Below are positions 34,992-41,657 of a stretch of 42,279 nucleotides of DNA, in pieces; within the stretch, counting starts at the first letter, position 1, and every line of letters starts with the position of its first letter. The DNA is from an uncultured Lachnospiraceae bacterium. GTDB taxonomy: Bacteria; Bacillota; Clostridia; Lachnospirales; Lachnospiraceae. The DNA lies in assembly GCA_900313745.1 (NCBI GenBank), contig OMSM01000035.1:1-42279 (forward strand), written 5' to 3'. Below the pieces are notes generated by a model that saw nothing but the letters and a program-made list of their open reading frames with translations, was not told the origin of the DNA and did no database searches. The position numbers were made by a program, and so were the translations under genes.

Positions 34992-35174
34992 CTACGCCGT
35001 GGTGAGATACGTAATACATGCATCCATAAGGCCATCTGCGTTATAGTCCTGTACAGCGACATACCCTCCATACCAGGACATGATGGTCTCCGAGAATCTG
35101 GCCAGTTCCTCTGTGCCATTCAGGTTTTCTGTTGTAATTTTGCAATAACCCGGAAGGAGACGGCGTGCTAGCAT
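34992..35174 (-). CDS. Short ORF upstream of the ABC genes: candidate peptide or gene remnant
   Basis: A 60-codon frame ending 45 bases before the first ABC gene. The C-terminal part, from Met32 (at 35081, with GGAG six bases upstream), reads MSWYGGYVAVQDYNADGL and nine more residues, with an EF-hand or FG-GAP-like DYNADGLMD stretch and one Cys. The ATG at 35174 lacks a ribosome site. It may be a secreted peptide made by the cluster, or the tail of a lost calcium-binding-repeat protein. Between it and the esterase gene (35175-35277) no other feature is clear. Confidence 0.35.
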   Translation of the reverse strand: MLARRLLPGYCKITTENLNGTEELARFSETIMSWYGGYVAVQDYNADGLMDACITYLTTA

Positions 35175-35277
35175 AATAGATGAAAACCGCAGGCCGACGG
35201 AGTTTTGCAGCGCTGTTATCCTGGATTACGGGGAAAAAACGAAGACGGAATCGGAAAGTGAGGAAGGGAGAAAGAGC

Positions 35278-36126
35278 ATGGGACTGGTGAGATTTAACTA
35301 CAGGAGCGAGGAGATGGGACGGTACGTGGATATTTCCATCGCGCTGCCCACCGATTTCTACAGCTATAAGGAGATTGATCCCGGGCGCTTCGGCGGAAGC
35401 GCGAAGGGGAAGTACGAGCCGGGGATGAAATTCCAGACGGTCTATCTCATCCACGGCGGCGGGGACGACGACTCGCTGACCTACCGCTACACCAATGCGG
35501 AGCGTTTTGCCCAGAGGAACAACGTGATTCTGGTCACGCCGGACATCTCCAATTCCTTCGGCGTGGACACGGAGTACAGCGTCCGGTACCAGAGCTTCAT
35601 CGCCCTGGAGCTGCCGAAGGTGGTGCAGACCTTCTTCGCCTCCTCGGAGAAACCTGAGGATAATTTCATCGCGGGCTACGCCATGGGCGGAAACGTCGCC
35701 CTGGGCACCGCAATCCTGCACCCGGAGCAGTACCGGATGTGCGTCGATTTCTCCGGCGGCATCGGGATGACGCTCTCCACGGAGACGCTTAAGTCGGAGC
35801 TTGGCAGCGAGCATTTCGTGAAGAATTTCAACCTCTACAACACCACCTTCGGGGATCCGGACAAGCTCGAGGGCTCCCGGTTTGACCTGTACTCCGCCGC
35901 GAAGAGGAACCTGGAGGAGGGGAAGAAGCTGCCCGACTTCATTATCTGCTGCGGAGACAAGGAATTCATCCGCGAGAGAGTGGAGAGGGACGCCGCGATC
36001 ATGAAGGACTTGGGCTACCCGGTGAAGTATGTCCTGGCGGAGGGGTACGACCACAATTTCGACATGTGGGAGCATTATCTCCAGGTCATGCTGGACGAGT
36101 GGCTGCCGCTTAAGCGCTTCAGCTGA
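35278..36126 (+). CDS. Esterase-fold (alpha/beta hydrolase) protein lacking the nucleophile Ser
   Basis: A 282-residue protein of the esterase D / enterochelin-esterase-like group. The oxyanion strand YLIHGGGDDD (57-66), the nucleophile elbow at residues 133-138, acid Asp227 (CCGDKEF) and His259 (GYDHNF) are all in the expected order. The elbow reads GYAMGG where the family has GxSxGG, so the nucleophilic Ser is Ala135 (codon GCC; TCC would give Ser). The fold is otherwise complete. AAGGGA lies ahead of the ATG. It may have lost esterase activity, or it may act as a binding protein. Confidence 0.88.
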   Translation: MGLVRFNYRSEEMGRYVDISIALPTDFYSYKEIDPGRFGGSAKGKYEPGMKFQTVYLIHGGGDDDSLTYRYTNAERFAQRNNVILVTPDISNSFGVDTEYSVRYQSFIALELPKVVQTFFASSEKPEDNFIAGYAMGGNVALGTAILHPEQYRMCVDFSGGIGMTLSTETLKSELGSEHFVKNFNLYNTTFGDPDKLEGSRFDLYSAAKRNLEEGKKLPDFIICCGDKEFIRERVERDAAIMKDLGYPVKYVLAEGYDHNFDMWEHYLQVMLDEWLPLKRFS

Positions 36127-36184
36127 AAAGGCGTTCCCCGGGGGATCCGGGGGAGGAAACCGCGAATGCCCGCGGGGAGCGGGA

Positions 36185-36835
36185 TCACAGCGTCACGGAC
36201 ATCAGGATGTCGTCGCTGTAGCTGCCGTCGTCATATTTGTTCGCCATGCGGATTCTTCCGGTCTCGGAGAATCCGCATTTCTCGTAGAGAGCCTTCCCGC
36301 GCTCGTTGCCCTCGACGTACTCCAGCTCCATACGCTCGTAGCCGATGCGCCGGGCCAGCTCCTGCTGATACCGGATGAGCGCCGTGCCGATGCCGAGCCC
36401 CCAGAACTCCTTCTTCAGGGCGATGGCGAGGGCGCAGCGGTGGCGGACGCGCCTGGCGCCGCCCACCGGGACGATGGAGCTGTTGCCGGCAAGAACCGGG
36501 ACACCGTCGGCACCGCCGCTGACCGCATCAGCGGCGGCGCTGTCAGCGCTGCTGCCGTCATCCGGCCGCGAAGCCTCCGCTCCGTTTTCTCCGGCCCCCG
36601 GCATGACGATCGCGACGGCCATGGCCGCGGACGGGTTGTCGAGATAGCCCTGAAGGAGCTCCCGCTCCTTCTCCGCGGTGAGGTTCCACTCGTCAGGGTA
36701 TCTCAACAGGAAGCGGGTCTCGGCGGCCGTCTGCTTAAGATAGCGGATCAGCTCCTCCGCGTCGCAAGGCATAGCCGGTCTTATGAGAAGAACGCGGCCG
36801 TCCTTCAGAGTCACTCTCTTTTCTTCAAAACGCAT
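36185..36835 (-). CDS. GNAT-family N-acetyltransferase
   Basis: A 216-residue acetyl-CoA-dependent acyltransferase. The acetyl-CoA pyrophosphate loop is KEFWGLGIGTAL (about residues 141-152; R/QxxGxG/A pattern with G-x-G), followed by LEYVEGNERGKALYEKCGF typical of ribosomal-protein or small-molecule GNATs. An Ala/Ser/Asp/Gly-rich insert of about 30 residues splits the core before this (about 82-115). GGAG precedes the ATG at 36835. It is the last gene of a minus-strand run with the YgjP and HAD genes and converges on the esterase gene. The acceptor is unknown. Confidence 0.9.
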   Translation of the reverse strand: MRFEEKRVTLKDGRVLLIRPAMPCDAEELIRYLKQTAAETRFLLRYPDEWNLTAEKERELLQGYLDNPSAAMAVAIVMPGAGENGAEASRPDDGSSADSAAADAVSGGADGVPVLAGNSSIVPVGGARRVRHRCALAIALKKEFWGLGIGTALIRYQQELARRIGYERMELEYVEGNERGKALYEKCGFSETGRIRMANKYDDGSYSDDILMSVTL

Positions 36836-36874
36836 AATAATAACTCCATATATATATGCTGGAATAACCAGGGA

Positions 36875-37423
36875 TTATTCGGGCAATCTCCTCAGCAGCG
36901 CCCTTCCGTTCTCCTTAAGCCACCCGTGCCACCGGTGGTACTCGGGGAACACCCGCAGCACCTCGGCGTAGAAGCGCTCCGAGTGGTTCATCTCCTTCCG
37001 GTGGCAGAGCTCGTGGACCACGACGCTGTCCTGGACCTCCGGCGGGGCGAGCATCAGGAGACAGTTGAAGTTGAGGTTTCCCTTTGAGCTGCAGCTGCCC
37101 CAGCGGGTCCGCTGGCTCCGGATGGTGATGCGGCCGCAGGTGACGCCGATAAGAGGCGCGTAATGGCGGACCCGCTCCGGAAGGACCTTCTTCGCCTGCG
37201 CGGCGAGCTCCGCCAGCTCCTCTTCGGTGAGCGGCGTGATGTCCCCCTCAAGACGGGCCCGGGCCAGCGCCTTGGCCTGATGCCGGCGCACCCAGTCCTG
37301 GTGGGTTTCAAGGAAGAGATCGATGGACGCCCGGGAGGCGCGGCGGGGTGCCCGCACCCACACCTCACCGTCCGGGCGGATCTCGATGCTTATGGTTTTC
37401 CTGGCGGATCGGATAATTCTCAT
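36875..37423 (-). CDS. YgjP-like zinc metallopeptidase (DUF45)
   Basis: A 182-residue protein of the YgjP/WLM-type metallohydrolase family. The zinc motif is VVHELCHRKEMNHS: His137 and His141 of HExxH plus His147 as third ligand. It is preceded by the family signature RTRWGSCSSKGNLNFN. The N-terminus is the usual arginine-rich beta region. It overlaps the HAD gene upstream by four bases (ATGA), so the two are translationally coupled. The substrate is unknown for the family. Confidence 0.93.
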   Translation of the reverse strand: MRIIRSARKTISIEIRPDGEVWVRAPRRASRASIDLFLETHQDWVRRHQAKALARARLEGDITPLTEEELAELAAQAKKVLPERVRHYAPLIGVTCGRITIRSQRTRWGSCSSKGNLNFNCLLMLAPPEVQDSVVVHELCHRKEMNHSERFYAEVLRVFPEYHRWHGWLKENGRALLRRLPE

Positions 37424-37923
37424 GGACGCAGCTCCATCTTCCGGATTTCGTCTGCCCGGGCGATGATCTTCTCCTTCCAGTCGTCGTCCTCGGCGTCCAG
37501 CTGATAAGTTTTGAAGCCGTACTGCCTGCCCAGGGTGCAGATGATGGTCTCGTCGTCGATGTGCAGGGAGATCCGGTAGCGGTTCGGGAGCTTCTGCGGA
37601 AGGATGGTTTTGTTGTCGCGCTGTACTTCCCTGAGGTGCCTCGTGGCGTTGACGATGCCGTCGAACTTCACGCCATAGAGCCGGAAGAGCCGACGGATGT
37701 AGCGCTCCGAGCGGAAAGACGAGGTATAAACCCAGACCTCGTAGCCCAGCTCCTGCAGCCTGTTGATCAGCTCGGGCGTGCCGAGGCGGAGCCGCTCGAT
37801 GAAAAACCTGTTCAGAGGGAAGATCAGGGGGCGCTCGGTCTTGTGCGTTTTCGGGTTGACGAAGAGAACCTCGTCCAGATCAAAGGAGATCCGCATCTTC
37901 TGCGGATAAGTTTTATTATTCAT
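37420..37923 (-). CDS. HAD-like phosphatase family protein
   Basis: A 167-residue HAD-superfamily protein. Motif I is ISFDLDEVLF with Asp15 and Asp17; motif II is VWVYTSS; the acidic motif IV is HIDDETI. There is no large cap domain. It resembles the C-terminal half of its upstream neighbour, including the HVDGIV/KFDGIVNATR segment, so the two arose by duplication. AAGGATT precedes the ATG. A small phosphorylated substrate is likely but unknown. Confidence 0.85.
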   Translation of the reverse strand: MNNKTYPQKMRISFDLDEVLFVNPKTHKTERPLIFPLNRFFIERLRLGTPELINRLQELGYEVWVYTSSFRSERYIRRLFRLYGVKFDGIVNATRHLREVQRDNKTILPQKLPNRYRISLHIDDETIICTLGRQYGFKTYQLDAEDDDWKEKIIARADEIRKMELRP

Positions 37924-37945
37924 GGCAATCCTTGTGCCGGAAGCC

Positions 37946-37999
37946 GCGCCGGAAATCCGGGCGGGACGGCAAAGCCCCGGGCTTCCGGGTTTCCGGCGC
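37946..37999. repeat. Inverted repeat between the two HAD-encoding genes
   Basis: GCGCCGGAAA (37946-37955) is the exact complement of TTTCCGGCGC (37990-37999), with CCGG/CCGG pairing continuing inward with small bulges. It lies in the 97-base gap of the operon and lacks a U-tract. Confidence 0.65.
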
Positions 38000-38020
38000 A
38001 GCCTTCGGCAGCTGCTCCGG

Positions 38021-38911
38021 TCAGGGCTGATCCGGCTTATTCATCTTCTCGATGACGTTCATCACGTCCATCGACCAGTTCTCGTCGCCGTCGGCGATGT
38101 CCACCTGCTCGAAGTCTTTGGAGCCCCGGAAGACCCGGAGAACCATGTCGTTGTGGAGATTGACGGTCTCCCTGTAGCGGTCGGTGATGAGCTGTTCCAC
38201 CCGCTTCTTCGTCTCCGGATCCACCGAGGTCTTCCGGCGCGTGCCGGTCACGATGCCGTCCACATGGACGTGGTACTTGCGGAAATAGGCCCGGATGTAG
38301 TCCAGCGAGTAGTACTGCGGGGTGAAGAGCCAGATGTCGTAGCCCTTCCTCGAGAGGAAGCGGAAGAGGGCCGGAATGCCGCGCTTTATGCGCTCCTTGT
38401 ACATCCAGGCGAAGGGCAGCGGCAGTTTTCGCTCGAGATACGGGCTGTCCTTCGTCCGGAAAAGCACCTCGTCCAGATCGATCGTGACCCGCTTGTCGTG
38501 CTGCGAGCGCTCCACCATTTTCCGGATGTCGATCTCCTGGGTCAGGTTCACGATCTTCACCGGCACGGTTTTCAGCCCGTAGCGCATGGCCGCCGCCCAG
38601 CGGTGGTGGCCGTTGAGGATAAGATAGCCGTCCGGAAGCATCTTCTCGATGATGATCGGGTCCTCGATGGGCGGCAGGCCGTGAAGCTTGGCGTCCCGGA
38701 ACCGGCTGATGTAATCGGTGATGATCTGGTAGCTGGGGCCGACCTCGGGCATGGAAAACTCGTCCTCCGGGTTCGGGTGGAGTTTTGAGCAGTTAAGCCG
38801 CCGCACCAGCACGCATTCGGGGAGGCTGGCCCTCACCGGAACCGTGACTCCTTTGTATTTCCGCATCTCGTCCGCCAGGAAGTCGGCGAACTGGGTGGTC
38901 GATCCCGCCAT
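38021..38911 (-). CDS. ParB/Srx-like domain fused to a HAD-like domain
   Basis: A 296-residue two-domain protein. Residues about 30-125 form a ParB/sulfiredoxin-like domain whose motif LNGHHRWAAAMRYG (99-112) resembles the G-x-HR-x-x-A nucleotide site of ParB nucleases and ParB-like kinases. Residues 140-296 are a HAD domain with motif I VTIDLDEVLF (Asp145, Asp147), motif II WLFTPQ and the HVDGIVTGTR segment. Where its paralogue has HIDDE it reads LHNDM, so a metal-binding Asp is missing. The start at 38911 follows AAGGAG at the right distance. A -10 TATAAT lies about 43 bases upstream. It heads the operon with HAD, YgjP and GNAT genes. Confidence 0.85.
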   Translation of the reverse strand: MAGSTTQFADFLADEMRKYKGVTVPVRASLPECVLVRRLNCSKLHPNPEDEFSMPEVGPSYQIITDYISRFRDAKLHGLPPIEDPIIIEKMLPDGYLILNGHHRWAAAMRYGLKTVPVKIVNLTQEIDIRKMVERSQHDKRVTIDLDEVLFRTKDSPYLERKLPLPFAWMYKERIKRGIPALFRFLSRKGYDIWLFTPQYYSLDYIRAYFRKYHVHVDGIVTGTRRKTSVDPETKKRVEQLITDRYRETVNLHNDMVLRVFRGSKDFEQVDIADGDENWSMDVMNVIEKMNKPDQP

Positions 38912-38953
38912 GATGTATTCTCTCCTTGCCATAGTGCTGTGGGGCCGGTTGAG

Positions 38954-38959
38954 ATTATA
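38954..38959 (-). promoter_or_regulatory. -10 element of the ParB-HAD operon
   Basis: On the minus strand the hexamer reads TATAAT within an AT-rich stretch. The -35 region is poor. It lies just beside the cloverleaf element, which would sit over or just upstream of the promoter. Confidence 0.55.
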
Positions 38960-38998
38960 ATTAAAAATCATTGGAACCGCTTCGAGGACTCGCGAACA

Positions 38999-39101
38999 CT
39001 GCTGAAGCAGCTTTTCGCTCGTTATCTTATCGGTTCCTTCGGAACCGGCACCCCTCACTTCGTTCGGGGTGCGAACCAGCTTCGCTGGTTACGATAAGAT
39101 A
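38999..39101. repeat. Cloverleaf-forming element with TTC/GAA triloops
   Basis: After a small CTGC-TGAA-GCAG stem (38999-39010), a 9-bp outer stem TATCTTATC/GATAAGATA (39023-39031/39093-39101) encloses three hairpins. They are GGTTCC-TTC-GGAACC (39032-39046), GCACCCC/GGGGTGC (39048-39054/39066-39072) and AACCAGC-TTC-GCTGGTT (39074-39090). The complementary strand carries GCGAAGC. It lies between the divergent ParB-HAD and MATE genes. Confidence 0.85.
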
Positions 39102-39131
39102 CATTATACCAAGTCTCCGGAGGAGAAGGAT

Positions 39132-40901
39132 ATGCTGTCTGAGGATTCCCGCCTGCTGTCAAAACTGTTCTTCCGCCTGCTTCCCATCCAGATTCTTCTC
39201 GCGGCCATCGGCGCGGTCAACGGCATCGTCTCGGGGCTTTTTGCCAGCAACTATGTCGGTCAGGACGCCATGAGCGCCGTCGGTCTCTACGGGCCGGTCA
39301 CCACCTTCCTGAGCGCGGTCGGCGTCATGCTCATGGGAGGCTCCCAGCTGCTCTGCGGCAGATACATGGGGAGCAACGAGACGGAGCGCACCAGAAGTGT
39401 TTTCTCCCTGGACATCCTGATCTCGGTGATCCTCTCCGCCGCGGTCACCGCGGCGCTCGTCATCGCCGCGGGCCTTGATCTCACCGCGTTCCTCACCGGC
39501 GGGGCCGGCACCGACAGGCAGATCTTAAACCAGTACATCCTCGGCCAGGCCATCGGCGTGCTGCCGCTCGTGACAAGCCAGCAGCTCTCGGCCTTCCTGT
39601 CCCTGGAGAACCGGTCAAAGCGCACGACGGCGGCCAGCGTCGTCTACATCCTTGTCAATCTGGCGCTGAACTACCTCTTCGTCGCGGTGGGAAAGATGGG
39701 CGCCTTCGGCCTGGCGCTCGCCTCGTCCCTGGGCCAGTGGGTCTTCTGCGGCATTCAGGCGCAGTACTTCCTCTCCGGGAAATCCATGCTCCGGTTCTCG
39801 CTTAAGGGGAGCCGGCTAAAGGATATTCCGGACATCCTCCGCATCGGCTACCCCGGCGCCCTCGCCAGCGGCTACATGACCATCCGGGGACTTGCCGTCA
39901 ACGCGCTGATTATCCGCTATGTCGGAGGCGCGGGGCTCTCCGCCCTGTCCGCGGCCAATTCCTTCCTGGGCATCTTCTGGGCGCTGCCCTCCGGCGTCCT
40001 CGCGGTCTCCCGCATGCTGATCGGCGTCAGCATCGGCGAGGAGGACCGCAGATCCCTGACGGACGTCATGCGGGTCGCCTTCTACCGGTGCGTGCCGTAC
40101 ATGTGCGCCGTTTCCGCGGTGCTGATCCTCCTGGCCCGGCCGCTCACCGGCCTCTACTACAAGGACGCCGCCGATCCGGTGTACCGGATGACGGTCATGG
40201 GCTTCCGGCTGCTGCCGGTCTGCATGCCCCTCGCCATCTTCTGCACGCACTTTACCTGCTACGCCCAGGCCTCGGGCAGGCAGCTCCTCGTGCATATCCT
40301 CTCGCTGCTGGACGGACTGGTCTGCGTGGCCGGGTTTACGGCCCTGCTGGCCCCCTTCATGGGGATGAACGGCGTATATGCCGCGAATATACTGAACGGC
40401 GTCGTGTGCGCCCTCTTCCCGCTCCTTTACTCCTGGGCGCGGCGCAGGAGTTTTCCCCGGAATATGGAGGAGGCCATGGATATTCCCGACAGCTTCGGCG
40501 CCGCTGAGGAGGACCGCATCGATATCGCCGTGCGCAGCATGGACGAGGTGGTGACGGTCTCGGAGAAGATATCCGCGTTCTGCCGGGAGAAGGGGATCGA
40601 CCGGCGCCGCTCCTTCCACGCGGCGCTCTGCCTGGAGGAAATGGCGGGCAACGTGGTGGCGCACGGGTTCCCGAAGGACAGGAGGGCGCACACCGCGGAT
40701 GTCCGGCTCGTGAAGAAGGACAGCGACCTGATCCTCAGAATCAAGGACGACTGCGCCCCCTTTGATCTGGCCGAGCGCAGGGCGATCATGGATCCGGAGG
40801 ACAAAACCCGGAACATCGGCATACGTATTGTCTACGGCGCGGCAAAAGACATACAATATCAGAACATGTTCGGCCTTAATGTCACGACCGTTCGGATATA
40901 A
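39132..40901 (+). CDS. MATE-family transporter fused to an RsbW-like ATPase domain
   Basis: A 589-residue protein. Residues 1-440 form a 12-helix MATE-type multidrug/cation antiporter. Residues about 460-589 form a HATPase_c domain of the RsbW/SpoIIAB anti-sigma kinase type: the N-box is CLEEMAGNVVAHGF, the G1 box IKDDCAPFD, and GIRIVYGAA forms the later glycine-rich strand. Such a kinase would phosphorylate a Ser/Thr on a partner or sense ATP to regulate transport. The start at 39132 follows GGAGGAGAAGG. It is the first plus-strand gene after the cloverleaf element. No anti-sigma antagonist or sigma factor is encoded nearby. Confidence 0.92.
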   Translation: MLSEDSRLLSKLFFRLLPIQILLAAIGAVNGIVSGLFASNYVGQDAMSAVGLYGPVTTFLSAVGVMLMGGSQLLCGRYMGSNETERTRSVFSLDILISVILSAAVTAALVIAAGLDLTAFLTGGAGTDRQILNQYILGQAIGVLPLVTSQQLSAFLSLENRSKRTTAASVVYILVNLALNYLFVAVGKMGAFGLALASSLGQWVFCGIQAQYFLSGKSMLRFSLKGSRLKDIPDILRIGYPGALASGYMTIRGLAVNALIIRYVGGAGLSALSAANSFLGIFWALPSGVLAVSRMLIGVSIGEEDRRSLTDVMRVAFYRCVPYMCAVSAVLILLARPLTGLYYKDAADPVYRMTVMGFRLLPVCMPLAIFCTHFTCYAQASGRQLLVHILSLLDGLVCVAGFTALLAPFMGMNGVYAANILNGVVCALFPLLYSWARRRSFPRNMEEAMDIPDSFGAAEEDRIDIAVRSMDEVVTVSEKISAFCREKGIDRRRSFHAALCLEEMAGNVVAHGFPKDRRAHTADVRLVKKDSDLILRIKDDCAPFDLAERRAIMDPEDKTRNIGIRIVYGAAKDIQYQNMFGLNVTTVRI

Positions 40902-41051
40902 TAGTATCGCCGCGGCGGCGCGTCGGCGGCCAGGCAGCTGCGGACGTCGCCGGGCCCCGGACACCTGTGGCTGGTCACGGGCGCGGGCGGCGGAAATACG
41001 GGTAGTATTCACATCGGTTCGGATGAGCCGGGCCATAGAAGGAGACAGATT

Positions 41052-41621
41052 ATGCTTACACTTGAGAGAGCGCGGGAACTGAACGGCACCATGGTCACGG
41101 AGGACCACCTCATCCTTCACGCGATGAACGTGAGCTACGCCATGGGCGCCATGGCGGAGCACTTCGGCGCGGATAAGGAGCACTGGGAGGCAGTGGGCTT
41201 CCTTCACGACTATGATTACGAGAAGTACCCGGAGGAGCACCTGCAGCACACGGAGAAGGAGCTCCTGGCGGAAGGGGTGGATCCGGAGGACGTGCGCGCC
41301 ATTATGAGCCACGGCTACGGAATCCTCAACGACGTGGAGCCGGTCACGGACATGGAGAAGAGCCTCTTTACCGTGGACGAGCTCACCGGCATCATCCAGG
41401 CCTGCGCCCGGATGCGCCCCAACGGCATAAGCGACCTGGAGGTGAAGAGCTTCATGAAGAAGTTCAAGGACAAGCGCTTCGCCGCCAAGTGCGACCGCGC
41501 CCTTATCAATCAGGGCTGCGAAATGCTGGGGATGGACGTGAAGGACGTCGCCGCCATCTGCATCGAGGGCATGCGCGCCCACGCGGAGGAGCTGGGCCTT
41601 ACCGGCACCGGGGCGGAATGA
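41052..41621 (+). CDS. HD-domain phosphohydrolase-like protein
   Basis: A 189-residue soluble protein of the HD superfamily. The metal ligands appear as His23 (LILHAMNVS), the tandem His52-Asp53 (GFLHDYDYEKYP), a His in HTEKELLAEG and a later Asp in the helix after the Glu-rich stretch. The family hydrolyses phosphate bonds, often in nucleotides. AAGGAG precedes the ATG. It lies 150 bases after the MATE fusion, in a gap with no convincing terminator, so the two may be co-transcribed. Confidence 0.88.
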   Translation: MLTLERARELNGTMVTEDHLILHAMNVSYAMGAMAEHFGADKEHWEAVGFLHDYDYEKYPEEHLQHTEKELLAEGVDPEDVRAIMSHGYGILNDVEPVTDMEKSLFTVDELTGIIQACARMRPNGISDLEVKSFMKKFKDKRFAAKCDRALINQGCEMLGMDVKDVAAICIEGMRAHAEELGLTGTGAE

Positions 41622-41657
41622 GGCTGCGCTTATGCCGCCGGATAGATGCAGCAGGCT

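Noticed and set aside
36127..36184. Terminator between the convergent esterase and GNAT genes
   Set aside because: Short GC-rich palindromes exist but there is no T-run on either side and no single stable stem dominates.
39023..39101. Cloverleaf read as a tRNA gene
   Set aside because: Arm sizes and loop sequences do not match D, anticodon or T arms; two of the loops are only three bases.
39816..41582. Long minus-strand ORF of 588 codons opposite the MATE and HD genes
   Set aside because: His/Val/Gly/Arg-rich shadow of two well-supported plus-strand genes.
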